Shown piece after piece: positions 52,399-62,444 of a stretch of DNA of 64,000 nucleotides. Each line of letters begins with the position of its first letter. The first letter of the stretch is position 1. This DNA comes from Flectonema sp. DT1601 (lineage: Eukaryota; Euglenozoa; Diplonemea; Diplonemida; Diplonemidae). The position numbers and the translations under genes are program-made. Location: NCBI GenBank assembly GCA_964019425.1, contig OZ025806.1, positions 925,374 through 989,373 of the forward strand, given 5' to 3'. The notes under the pieces were generated by a model, which was not told where the DNA came from, made no database searches, and saw nothing but the letters and a program-made list of their open reading frames with translations.

Positions 52399-53737
52399 AT
52401 GATACATAAGTCTTTAAAGAGATTCCTTACTGCAGTCAGTGAACTAGAAGAGGTTTGTTGTAATCATTTTCTTTTATCTTCAATTCACCTCAATTGAGAA
52501 ATGTTTCAAACAATTTCAAAACTAGGAAACTAAAACTACTGAAGCACTCAGAGAGGTTATAATATACGAAGATAACTCACCACCATTATTATCGATATCT
52601 TTATTGGCATCTGTTAGTCTTGACAGTGAACTGATTGCTGACTTGTATGCAGCTGCGGAATATGACGACTCACTTTCGACAACTGTTCAGCATTCTGTCT
52701 CATCTATTGGACCACTTCCTCCGTTAAAAAGATTCACATCTGATGATGTAAAATCAACAATGGCACACACAGTGCTTGAAGAAAAACGTAAGAGGAATCA
52801 CGAACAGAGGGAAGCTGAAAGAAAAGAAAGAGAAATCGCTAAAAGACCGCAGACGGCTCGGAGAGAGGAAGCTGTTAGTCACCTCCGTAGTAAAGAACGC
52901 GACGTGAAGTCATCAACACGTCATCGACTAGCTCTTGAATGGTCTGCTTCTTTCGATAACTACAGAACTCGCAGACATGAAGTTCGAGAACTTCGTGAAA
53001 AGAGAAATATTGAGAAACTAGACTACGAGCAAGGTGAATATCACAGAAAAAGAATTTCAAAATTTTTAGAATTTGAACGGAACGGGAGAAGTGGAATCGT
53101 CTCTGATTGCCTCTCAGCGCACTCGAAGTTAAATCAAAAAATAATAAATTCACAGCGAGATCTAGTCGAAATCATGCGTGAAAGACGTCGTCGGGGTCTC
53201 TACAAACAACGACGTAGAAAAGCTGCAAGGGAAAAGTCTGAAGAACAAAATAAACAATTCATGAGGGAAGAAGACAGATCCAGCAGGTTTAGAGAAAGGG
53301 CTGGAGAAACACTTCGCACAGAACTACACAACCTGGAATTAGCTGAAGCAGACCAGCGTCAGCGTGTAGCAATAGACTGGAACCGTTGCACAGTAAACCT
53401 AAAGAGTACTTTAGAAAGAGAAGGATCAATTATTCTTTACGATGATAAGACTAACTATGATGCTGCTCGATTGAAGGGTCGTTGTAATTTCTTACAACAA
53501 TCCACAACTCTGTATGAAAAAGTTCACAAGCGATCTGTACTACACCTTCTCGATAAGCTTGAACGTGAAACTACTTTGGTCCCTCTCCCTCGACCAACAA
53601 CATCACCAGACATGCCTTCTTGGTATGAAAGGGAAGAGATTCGTCTGATGTCTGATTTACAAGAATTCTATTCTCCCATGAAGGAAGTTAGTCTCCTCAG
53701 TATCAGAAAAAACAGAATGCTGCAAACATTTAACTAA
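52399..53737 (+). CDS. Basic coiled-coil protein, unknown function (2 exons)
   Basis: Exon 1 is 52399-52452 and exon 2 is 52526-53737. The phase-0 intron 52453-52525 (73 nt, GTTTGT...CTAG) gives 421 aa. The frame at exon 2 has an in-frame stop exactly at the acceptor, which supports the junction. The N-terminus (MIHKSLKRFLTAVSELEE) is helical. Residues about 90-330 are highly charged heptad-like helix (EREKRNHEQREAERKERE, REERRRRGLYKQRRRK), typical of cytoskeletal or flagellar coiled-coil proteins. No catalytic motif. The C-terminal part contains LPRPTTSPDMPSWYE. The 3' end of this gene has a 22-nt match near 58603, in the decayed part of the SGNH array. Confidence 0.7.
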
Positions 53738-53751
53738 ACTACTACTCCTCG

Positions 53752-54132
53752 ATGATGAGTTCAACAAACTCTGTTATTATGGCAGGGCGGGAATTACTTT
53801 TCTGGTTGCTTCTTTGCCAGGTATTCTGTTGTGATTAGTTATGTTTGGTATTACTGCTACTTGCTTCATTGTTTGTAGATAAAAAGAAGAGATCACGTTA
53901 CGCTCCTCATTGGTACTCTCCACCATTATTTAAACACTTCATATTCGGTTGAATTGTGGAAACCAAAAAGGGTGAGTCGTATTGTTCTTAGTTCTTTTTT
54001 TCTTTCTTTCTATTTTTTTTTTTCATCTCGAAGACATGTTTTACGAGCGAAAGAGAATTGTGGCAGCGTAACGCTAACACCCTTACTTTATAGGCTTGTT
54101 TCCGGTTGCGCACAAACAAAAACAAAGTGTGA
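53752..54132 (+). CDS. Possible small three-exon gene
   Basis: Exons 53752-53820, 53879-53971 and 54094-54132 join in phase 0 to a 66-aa peptide: MMSSTNSVIMAGRELLFWLL..., then IKRRDHVTLLIGTLHHYLN...VELWKPKR, then ACFRLRTNKNKV. Donors GTATTC and GTGAGT and acceptors TTTGTAG and TTTATAG are acceptable. The second exon has an alternative frame (KKKRSRYAPHWYSPPLFKHF) that also looks coding. Only 14 nt separate it from the preceding stop, with no obvious acceptor between. A weak candidate, worth checking with RNA. Confidence 0.28.
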
Positions 54133-54502
54133 GAATTATTTAGTGAGGTGCCGATTCTTTTTTTTAAAAGTTGCTTAGGTAACCTTTACAGGTTTATAAC
54201 CTGGCTGTTTATTTTATTTTATTTTATTTATTTACACTCTTGCAGTTTATTTTTTTTTAATCTTTACGGCTCCAGGTGTAGTTTCTTTTTTTTTAAAAAA
54301 CATCCCTGAATCTGTTTCCTGTCAATGATTAAACTTAATGTAATAAGAAACAAAAAATATATTATTATTTTCTTTTTTTTTACAACAACAGTGAAAAAAA
54401 TCGTTCTGTGATTGTTTTTCTGAAGGAATCCGGATTATAATTATTTTACATAATTTTAAAAAAGGCGGTGAGGGGTAGAAGTAGGGTTGCTGCCCTTTTT
54501 AT
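54133..54502. other. Intergenic, 5' region of the first SGNH copy
   Basis: The T-tract and TTTTTTTTTACAACAACAG ending at 54392 is an acceptor candidate. The stretch around 54330-54430 has a decayed copy at about 58640-58740. Confidence 0.55.
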
Positions 54503-55972
54503 ATGATTGTTATAAGCAGCAGGGCAACTGTGATATTCATCGCCTTCGATGTAATTATCATATCGCTTATGCATTCCCAAATGTCTGATACTACAGTAGA
54601 CGATAAACAGCTGCAACAACCTGCGACAAATTCAAATGGGGAGCTTCCAATCAGACCTTTTTTACTGGAGTCTAAAGGAGACGAGCATGTAATTATAACT
54701 GGAAAGAGACAAACTGTGAAGGACATGCCGAGAAAAGCGGCAGATCAGAATTACAAAATACGAACAGCAGAGATGTCAGACACGGAAGTAGCAACAGAAC
54801 TTCTGTGTAAGAATCACGAGGATGTATTTCCAGGTTCGATTATAGAGTCGGGTACGTATCCGTACTACAAACCAGATAGATGTACTCTGAAGACGTATTC
54901 CGCAAGGCAGATGAGTATTTGCATAGATAGCAACCGATACCTTGGTCTTGGTGATTCTCTTCTCAGGGCAGTGATGGCTGAAATTCACGTTCCTGACAAG
55001 AAGAGAATAATGGAAGGAAACTGGTACCACGGCTTCCTCTCATCTGATTCTACCAAGGGAATGGAATTCTACGGGACTGCGTCGTATAATAAACATCAGT
55101 CAAAAGGCACATCTCATTTCTTTAAATCCGACGACATTGATAAATCATTGGCAGCTGCAAACATTATAGTCCTGAATGCGGGTACTTGGGATATGGGTCG
55201 AAGTTTTGATGGATTTTGGGAGTTTTACGTTCGAGTTAAGTTCAGACTTCAGTACATAAAGAAACACAAATCTAAGAACGCGAGGGTAATCATCATGTCC
55301 CCACACTGGCTTCACTTAGACAGGTGTGTGCGGTTATGCTCAGCATGTAATTCACCTGAGAAGACACGTGTTTTCAGAGAAGCTGTTGAACTGGCAGCAT
55401 CCTGTGAAGGTGTTGAGTACTACGACCCTTCTCAACTTATTAAAATAGTTTCGGATACCTCAAAAGTATCAATTGATGGAATTCATTACAGACGTGAATA
55501 CGCTGATATAGAAAGTGATTTATTTTTTAATGCTGTCTGTAGAGAACCTCCACTTAAGGCTAAGGTACCAATTCATTGCAATGAGACACTTGCTTTTAAA
55601 AGATGGTCAGCTGTTCCTGAAGCATCTCTTGGATGTTATAATATGACTGTTGAGCAGGTCCGTGATGCCAAAAGATATAAAGGTCATTCTAAAATAAACA
55701 TAAATTATATTAAAAAGAAACGATCACGATCACATCAAAAGGTGCCTGAACTTCCTTGGCTAAGAGTACACCAAGAGATGCTTGAGTTTGCGTTGTTTGT
55801 TGTTTCGTTTATCACAGTTTGTGTTGTTTTTATTCTTGTGAATCAACACTACGGGTTTTCATCATCTGAGATTCCTGGAATCACACAGCCAATGATTGAA
55901 TCGGTTCAAATCACAGACTGTGACATTGAAGACGGTTATCTCTTTAAGATAGTTCAGCTTCTTACTGTTTAA
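54503..55972 (+). CDS. SGNH/PC-esterase-like type II membrane protein, copy 1
   Basis: 489 aa. An N-terminal signal-anchor (ATVIFIAFDVIIISLMHS) is followed by a variable, probably disordered stem of about 75 residues. The catalytic domain resembles the PC-esterase/Pmr5-Cas1p group of SGNH hydrolases, which acetylate or deacetylate cell-surface polysaccharides. LGLGDSLLRA holds the nucleophile candidate Ser152. VLNAGTWDMG and IDGIHYRREYADIE follow, the last with the Asp and His of the triad. Several paired cysteines (CVRLCSACNSPEK) suggest disulfides. Unlike copies 2 and 3 it continues past the domain with a second hydrophobic segment (EFALFVVSFITVCVVFILV) and a tail. The domain is nearly identical to copy 3; the stem and C-terminus differ. 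Confidence 0.75.
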   Translation: MIVISSRATVIFIAFDVIIISLMHSQMSDTTVDDKQLQQPATNSNGELPIRPFLLESKGDEHVIITGKRQTVKDMPRKAADQNYKIRTAEMSDTEVATELLCKNHEDVFPGSIIESGTYPYYKPDRCTLKTYSARQMSICIDSNRYLGLGDSLLRAVMAEIHVPDKKRIMEGNWYHGFLSSDSTKGMEFYGTASYNKHQSKGTSHFFKSDDIDKSLAAANIIVLNAGTWDMGRSFDGFWEFYVRVKFRLQYIKKHKSKNARVIIMSPHWLHLDRCVRLCSACNSPEKTRVFREAVELAASCEGVEYYDPSQLIKIVSDTSKVSIDGIHYRREYADIESDLFFNAVCREPPLKAKVPIHCNETLAFKRWSAVPEASLGCYNMTVEQVRDAKRYKGHSKININYIKKKRSRSHQKVPELPWLRVHQEMLEFALFVVSFITVCVVFILVNQHYGFSSSEIPGITQPMIESVQITDCDIEDGYLFKIVQLLTV

Positions 55973-56177
55973 ATAAAACAACTTCACTTTGTGCCTATTT
56001 TTGTTGCACGTTTTTTTTTTTTTTTTTTGTCAAGCCCATCGTGTTTTATCATCTGATTGTTGTTTTTATTTATTCCTAACTACTGCAAGACTTTCAACGA
56101 TATGATGATACGTTTTGTAGTTTTTTTTCTTATTACTCTTTTCTTTCTAAAGTGAGGAGATACAACACAACAGTACG

Positions 56178-56756
56178 ATGGAACTAAAACTGTTGTTTTG
56201 TGATAAATTTAGAGACATTTGTAAAAACAACTACAAAACTGAAAATGAGAAACCAGAGATAAGCCAAATCATCTCCAACGGGAGCCTTCTGTTGAGCGTT
56301 GAAAGCAACATCACAGCACAGCAGGTATTGTGCAGGCTTAGTGAGATTTCGTGTTTTTCATCATCGGGTGTGGAAGCAGTCTTGTATGAAAGTGAACATC
56401 ATAACAACAGACTGCAACTCTCACATCCGATACCATCTAATTCTGATAAGTCTTGTATTTTTGTATTTATTGAGGAACCTCCTTCAATAAGATTATACGT
56501 AAGAAACCTATCATGTAAAACAACAGAAGTGAATATCTGTCCTTTGCAAACAATAGAAAATATTAAAAAAATTATAACCGAAGAGGAAGGCATTCCTGTT
56601 CAGCAACAGCGATTGATATTTAATGGTAAGCAACTTGATGATAAAAAGATGATAGGCGAATATGGAATTATGTCAGAGTCAACTATACACTTGGTCCTCC
56701 GTTTGGGAATGATGGTCTCTGAAAATGGTAAAAATAATTTTAATAATTTTAGTTAA
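56178..56756 (+). CDS. Ubiquitin-like protein without a di-glycine end
   Basis: 192 aa. Residues about 104-178 read like ubiquitin: [57 protein letters not shown] and TIHLVLRLG. Ubiquitin has LVLRLRGG at its end, whereas this protein has [13 protein letters not shown] and then 9 more residues, so it lacks the conjugation-competent Gly-Gly. The Lys equivalent to Lys48 (in FNGKQL) is kept. The first 100 residues could be a degenerate ubiquitin-like unit. Probably an adaptor, or a diverged relative of a ubiquitin fusion gene. It lies between SGNH copies 1 and 2, and an acceptor (TTTCTTTCTAAAG ending at 56152) precedes it. Confidence 0.7.
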   Translation: MELKLLFCDKFRDICKNNYKTENEKPEISQIISNGSLLLSVESNITAQQVLCRLSEISCFSSSGVEAVLYESEHHNNRLQLSHPIPSNSDKSCIFVFIEEPPSIRLYVRNLSCKTTEVNICPLQTIENIKKIITEEEGIPVQQQRLIFNGKQLDDKKMIGEYGIMSESTIHLVLRLGMMVSENGKNNFNNFS

Positions 56757-56863
56757 CTCTTGTTATTGCGTTTCACGAAGCACAGCAACACAATAAAACC
56801 ACAATATTACTTCTTGTCTCCCCCTAACAGTTTTATAAACATATTTTACACCGATGATGAACT

Positions 56864-58090
56864 ATGAAGATAAACAGACTATTTACAATAATAGCAGTCC
56901 CCGTCGTAATCTTTGGACTGGTTGTAATTCAATTGTTGAACAGCATACGTACTGATGTTGATATTGAGCTGTATGTGGTATCTAAAAGAATTCGAATGTC
57001 AGAAACTGATGTCAATAAAATTAAAATAAAACATCTCTCAAGTTGGAATGGAACTACAAATCCTAACATCACGACAGACAGTTCTGTTGATGATCGCAGG
57101 AGCTCTTATGTTGTTAGGGAAGAAGAGGAACTTAACTTTTCAGAAAACAATACATTATGCAATTACAGTAGTCAACTGTTTCCAGGATCTCTGGTGGGCA
57201 TTAAGTTCCCTGTTTGGAAACCTTCATCTTGCCGTTTAAAATATTACACTCCAAAGTTCATAGAGGAATGCTTTACAAACAAGAAAATTGTTGCAATGGG
57301 AGATTCACTACTGAGGTCAATCACGTTTGAGCTTCCTGTTTCAGGGAAGAAGATTCACGGAAGTGGTTGGCATCGAGCAATTGATTTTAAAACCAGCTAT
57401 TCGTTACAAGATACTGGTCTTCAATATTATGGAATGGCCTCATTCAACAAACACATGGATAAAGACACATCTCATTTTCACACAACTGAAACTCTTGAAA
57501 AGGACATTTCCAGTGCTGACTCTCTGGTTCTTAGTGCCGGAACTTGGGATATGGGACGTGATTTCGATGGTATATGGGAATTCTATCGAAGGGTATCAAG
57601 AAGACTCTACCGCCTGAACCTGTTAAAAAAGTCATCTGCAGAAATTATAATTGTACCACCGCACTGGATACATTTCGATCGCTGTGTTAAGTTGTGTAGG
57701 ACTTGTAATACTCCAAAAAAGGTTTCATTATTTAGGGAAGTGGTGAGGATGGCCGCAAGCTGTCAGAATGTGTCTTATATTGATTTTTCTAAAATAACTC
57801 AACGATACGAACACCTTTCACGAGATATCACTTCAGATGGTCTTCACTACTACCGCGAGTACGCTGACATCGAAGCCGACATCCTTCTAAATACTATCTG
57901 TAGATCCCCACCGTTAGCTCCTTTGGAACCTGTGAAATGTCAACCTGAAGAGTATTTGCGTAAGATGTGGCAACACGATCCTTCCGGAGTCTTCGGCTGC
58001 CATGGCAAATCCCTTCGAGAAATAAGACGAGAAAAACGAACAAAACTAGCGAGACAGCGATTCATGAAGGAAGTACTTCCTTTTACTTGA
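56864..58090 (+). CDS. SGNH/PC-esterase-like type II membrane protein, copy 2 (diverged)
   Basis: 408 aa. Signal-anchor LFTIIAVPVVIFGLVVIQLL, stem with possible N-glycosylation sites (NGTT, NITT, NFSE, NNTL, NYSS), then the esterase-like domain: AMGDSLLRS with nucleophile candidate Ser148, GLQYYGMASFNKHMDKDTSHF, LSAGTWDMGRDFDGIWEFY, PHWIHFDRCVKLCRTC and SDGLHYYREYADIEADIL. It shares all these blocks with copies 1 and 3 but differs at many positions, so it is an older duplicate. The C-terminus is basic and soluble (REIRREKRTKLARQRFMKE). CCCCTAACAG ending at 56830 is a possible acceptor. Substrate unknown. Confidence 0.77.
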   Translation: MKINRLFTIIAVPVVIFGLVVIQLLNSIRTDVDIELYVVSKRIRMSETDVNKIKIKHLSSWNGTTNPNITTDSSVDDRRSSYVVREEEELNFSENNTLCNYSSQLFPGSLVGIKFPVWKPSSCRLKYYTPKFIEECFTNKKIVAMGDSLLRSITFELPVSGKKIHGSGWHRAIDFKTSYSLQDTGLQYYGMASFNKHMDKDTSHFHTTETLEKDISSADSLVLSAGTWDMGRDFDGIWEFYRRVSRRLYRLNLLKKSSAEIIIVPPHWIHFDRCVKLCRTCNTPKKVSLFREVVRMAASCQNVSYIDFSKITQRYEHLSRDITSDGLHYYREYADIEADILLNTICRSPPLAPLEPVKCQPEEYLRKMWQHDPSGVFGCHGKSLREIRREKRTKLARQRFMKEVLPFT

Positions 58091-59080
58091 CGGTGAAGTT
58101 TATGTATTTCATCACTGCTGGAAAACGTCAAATAGAAATAACAATTGCTGTGATCTCTTCTAATTAGACACTCATAGTAATCGTGAGATACTATCACATC
58201 AAAGTAATGTTACAGCGCGCTGTTTCAAATGGACACACAAGTTTTTTGTTAGTACAAAAACTCTGCTAAATTTGAAATTTATCCAGTCAAAGAATAATAC
58301 AAATTAGAAGTTCACTTCAACCTGATGACAACAAGTGCTTCACTGGGAAGAAATACCTTGCCCTGTGACTCTTTTCTGTCATTTTGTCTTGTTTTGTTGA
58401 AACAATGGTACCTTCATAATGCAGTAATAACATTCGACTCGTTGTTTTATTTATTTACACATCGATTCGTAATTAGTACTTTTTTGGTTGCGATGTTTAA
58501 TTGAAAGATATCATATACTACAGAAAACAGACACGTTGGAGAAATAAAAAGTTATGAAAAATTATTCATAAGTGAAAACAATTCAAACGGATAAATTATT
58601 TCTCGACCAACAACATCACCAGATGTGTCAAACTTTTTAAACCATCTTGAGGATTAAGCTTAATATATAAATAGTACACATTAGTGAATTACTACCTTCT
58701 TTTACAACAGCGAAATACATCATTCTGCGTTTGCTTCTTGAAGAGCAACTTCAAATAGCGCTTCCGATCAGACCTCTTTGATGGAGTCTAAAGAAAACAA
58801 GTCTGTATTTATATATAGAAAGAGAACAACTGTGAACTTTGAGCGATTACTAATCAGCTGTTACGACATGAATGAATTGGTAAACAGGACTCCTACTGTC
58901 CCTACTATGCAAGTCATTCTTTACAACCATTACTATTCATCTGTCAGGAATTACCGAACAAGATCAAAAGGCTCAATTATATTTCTGAAGAAATTGGATT
59001 ATATTGAATTGTGTGTTTTTAGTATTCATCATTTTTCACAGTTTAAAAAGAGGGAGTAGGAGGGTTGGCGCCCTTGTTAT
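58091..59080. other. Intergenic region holding a decayed SGNH copy
   Basis: A+T-rich. 58600-58840 carries remnants of a further array unit (listed separately). The 59033-59080 segment is the conserved leader that also precedes copies at 54503 and 63759. No intact gene. Confidence 0.55.
58600..58840 (+). pseudogene. Decayed SGNH-array unit (5' part only)
   Basis: 58603-58624 matches the end of the coiled-coil gene (CTCGACCAACAACATCACCAGA at 53589-53611). 58650-58740 matches the 5' flank of copy 1 (TTAA.CTTAAT..., TTTTACAACAGCGAAA). 58748-58836 matches the stem region of copies 1 and 3 (CAGACCTCTT..GAGTCTAAAG, then AGAGAACAACTGTGAA). The catalytic part is gone. The order suggests the ancestral repeat unit began within the 3' end of the coiled-coil gene. 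Confidence 0.6.
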
Positions 59081-60298
59081 ATGATATTTATAAGCTGCAG
59101 GGCAACTGTATTACTCATCGCCTTCGATGTAGCGACCATATTGTTTTTACTTTCCTACATTTCTGAAGACAACAAACGACTGCGACAACCTGCGATAAGT
59201 TCGAATGTAGATCCTCCAATCAGACCTCTTGTACTTGAGTCTAAGGGAAACAAGTCTGTAATTATAGACAAGTCTGTAGTTATAAGTGGAAAGAGAAGAG
59301 CTGTGAAGGACATATCGAGAAGAGTGGCAGATCAGAATTATACAATACGAACAACAGAGATGTCAGACACGGAAGTAGCAACAGAACTTCTGTGTAAGAA
59401 TCACGAGGATGTATTTCCAGGTTCGATTATAGAGTCGGGTACGTATCCGTACTACAAACCAGATAGATGTACTCTGAAGACGTATTCCGCAAGGCAGATG
59501 AGTATTTGCATAGATAGCAACCGATACCTTGGTCTTGGTGATTCTCTTCTCAGAGCAGTGATGGCTGAAATTCACGTTCCTGACAAGAAGAGAATAATGG
59601 AAGGAAACTGGTACCACGGCTTCCTCTCATCTGATTCTACCAAGGGAATGGAATTCTACGGGACTGCGTCGTATAATAAACATCAGTCAAAAGGCACATC
59701 TCATTTCTTTAAATCCGACGACATTGATAAATCATTGGCAGCTGCAAACATTATAGTCCTGAATGCGGGTACTTGGGATATGGGTCAAAGTTTTGACGGG
59801 TTTTGGGAGTTTTATGTTCGAGTTAAGGCCAGACTTCAGTACATAAAGAAACACAAATCCGAGAACGCGAGGGTAATCATCATGTCCCCACACTGGCTTC
59901 ACTTAGACAGGTGTGTGCGGTTATGCTCAGCATGTAATTCACCTGAGAAGACACGTGTTTTCAGAGAAGCTGTTGAACTGGCAGCATCCTGTGAAGGTGT
60001 TGAGTACTACGACCCTTCTCAACTTATTAAAATAGTTTCGGATACCTCAAAAGTATCAATTGATGGAATTCATTACAGACGTGAATACGCTGATATAGAA
60101 AGTGATTTATTTTTTAATGCTGTCTGTAGAGAACCTCCACTTAAGGCTAAGGTACCAATTCATTGCAATGAGACACTTGCTTTTAAAAGATGGTCAGCTG
60201 TTCCTGAAGCATCTCTTGGATGTCATAATATGACTGTTGAGCAAATCCGTAGTAAAACCCGAAAAAAAAAAAACAAAAAACGATCGCGATCGCGATAG
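59081..60298 (+). CDS. SGNH/PC-esterase-like type II membrane protein, copy 3
   Basis: 405 aa. Signal-anchor ATVLLIAFDVATILFLLSYI, a stem with partly duplicated KSVII/KSVVI units, and a catalytic domain almost identical to copy 1 from MSDTEVATELL to SLGCxNMTVEQ. The nucleophile candidate is Ser155 in LGLGDSLLRA, with AGTWDMG and DGIHYRREYADIE conserved. After the domain it ends abruptly in a Lys/Arg-rich tail (RKKKNKKRSRSR) encoded by an A-rich stretch. Copy 1 instead carries a second membrane segment. A duplicate of the end motif (ATGACGGTTGAGCAAATTGG) occurs at 60646, so the 3' end has been rearranged. Confidence 0.77.
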   Translation: MIFISCRATVLLIAFDVATILFLLSYISEDNKRLRQPAISSNVDPPIRPLVLESKGNKSVIIDKSVVISGKRRAVKDISRRVADQNYTIRTTEMSDTEVATELLCKNHEDVFPGSIIESGTYPYYKPDRCTLKTYSARQMSICIDSNRYLGLGDSLLRAVMAEIHVPDKKRIMEGNWYHGFLSSDSTKGMEFYGTASYNKHQSKGTSHFFKSDDIDKSLAAANIIVLNAGTWDMGQSFDGFWEFYVRVKARLQYIKKHKSENARVIIMSPHWLHLDRCVRLCSACNSPEKTRVFREAVELAASCEGVEYYDPSQLIKIVSDTSKVSIDGIHYRREYADIESDLFFNAVCREPPLKAKVPIHCNETLAFKRWSAVPEASLGCHNMTVEQIRSKTRKKKNKKRSRSR

Positions 60299-62444
60299 CA
60301 TCAGGAGAGGTGTGTCCGCCGTTTCTTTGTCGTATTTAATAACTCGGACAACAGGTAAAGATATAAAGCTGACTGTATTTAATTTTTTGGATACTCTTTT
60401 AAAATCTATCGGTCAGAATTTATTTAATGTTTTCATTATCTTATTTTCATTATCTTATTTTCTCAAATGCATCCCATTCTATTTTATGGAACGGCGTGTT
60501 CCCTTTTGTTCCCGTCGCCGCGGGAATTTTAATTTTCGTTATTGTTCTGTGCAGCACCTAGAGGGAGTGGAGAGCAGTGAGGGAATGGCACTTTACCACT
60601 TTACCAAGCAATTTCGAAGATATTGCCCCCGCCCTGGTGGTGCATGACGGTTGAGCAAATTGGATGTCAAAAACCGAAAAAACAGAAGAAAAAGAAAAAT
60701 AATCACATCAGAAGGCAAGCTAACTTGGTTTCCATTTTTCAAATTCTATCCTTTTATTGCTCCGGGAAACCTAAGAAATCTCCAACTCCCTACAAAAAAA
60801 AGTTGTTTTTTATAGGAAGAAGAAATTGTTTGCAGAACATGTAAACCTCTTTTAGGTTTATTAGTTTAAGTCGGTTCACGGTTTCGTGAATCCAATATCC
60901 ATCATAGTTCAATAGTTAGTTAAGGTATTCTTAAGCTGGAGGTAATTCAACAATCTAATTCTGTTTTATGACATCGGCGTCACCTCACTGGTCATCTCAC
61001 TGGTCACCTCACTAGTCATCTCACTGGTCATCTCACTGGTATCCAGATCGCCACGTTTGATGGCGTATCTTGCAAAGTTAAAAGGTACGTACTTCGTTCT
61101 TCAAATGGAAGTTACGCATTTCTCAGCTTCGAGGAGATGTTTCATGTTTTAAATCCCTCCACTCCCCTTCTTATAACGCCACCTTTTTATGTCGCTTAAT
61201 CTTTCTATTCCAGCTCTGAAGATAAACAAGCAGGGCAAGATGAAAGTGCCTACTGAACTGGTGTTAATTTTTTTTTTTTTTAATTTTTTTTATTCTCTCT
61301 CTTTTTCTTTGCACACATCACACAGGGGATTAGTGATTAATAGTCGCGTCTAGCTAACCGGTACTCAATTATATGTTGGACTCGTTAACTAACTAATTAA
61401 TTGATTGACTGATAATTATTAATACTAACTAACTAGTAGTATAAGATTAAGGCCTGAAACTACTTATTCCACAGTGTATTATGGAACAGCAGAACAATGT
61501 GTTTTTATAACTTTTCTTTTTTATATTTTATTTAGTGCATTTTTTTATAATAAACTCATATTCTAACTAATTTTTTTTTTTTGCATTTAACAAGTATTGT
61601 AAGAACGAAAAAGAATGTTGGCAGCACACGTAAACCTCCTTTAGCTTTATCAGTTCTGTATAGTTGAAGTTAAAGCCAATTCTTTTTTTTTGCTTCACCA
61701 AACTCGTTGCAAAAGAGAGCCAAGAAAAATAAAAATAAAAAAAAGAACACTTTATATTTTAGTCTTAATTAGGTTACCTCCCATCACTGTCTACTTTATT
61801 ATTTTTATTAATTTCTTTAGTAACTCTCTAAAAGAAATAAGTCTCTTGCGTGTTAAATGAAGCAACCGAAATAACTTAATACGTAGCACCCTCTAAAGAG
61901 AGTAAGAGAGACGGACTTGCATTTTCTTTTTATTGGAATCTTTGTTCTTGCTAATGTTAACTTATGTGTTGAAACTTCGTTTTTTTTTTTTTTTTTTTTT
62001 TTGAATTTCGTTGCTTTCTCCATTCTTATGGGTGAGCTAGTCCGCTTTTTTAACCACGCACGAGGTTTTGTTCCTCTCTTTGTCACTAACTAACTAACTT
62101 TGTTTTTCTACTAACTAAACTAAACTAAACTTGTTTTTCTTTAACCACAAACTTTAATCCAGACGTACAACTGATACTATTAAAAGTTCTTTTGACACGA
62201 CTTGCTACCCTGGATTCAAAAGTGCTGATTATTTAATTTATTTATTTATTTGTTATACTTATCAACCTGCTGAACAGGCTAACAACTAGCGTTCCTATTG
62301 CTTGTTGTTGTTTGGTCCGCCGTTTCACGGCGAGATTTAGTTATCTCGTATTCACCATACACCTGCAACCGTTTTACCCCTAAGCAACCTATAAATCTCT
62401 TTACTGGAGGAGTTTGTTGTACAGCTAGCTGCTGTTTTTACCTA
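60299..62444. other. Non-coding stretch between SGNH copy 3 and the LINE
   Basis: Contains a rearranged tail fragment of the SGNH gene (60646-60690), a G+C-rich patch at 60500-60640, a short minisatellite (60977-61041), two copies of a segment with GTAAACCTC(C/T)TTTAG (near 60840 and 61630), and T-tracts. Frames here are short. No gene is supported over 2.1 kb. Confidence 0.55.
60977..61041. repeat. Short 12-bp minisatellite (CACCTCACTGGT/CATCTCACTGGT)
   Basis: About five units with C/T and A/G variants (CTCACTGGTCAT, CTCACTAGTCAT). Different sequence from the CTGGTGATAGAC arrays, although the unit length is the same. Confidence 0.85.
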
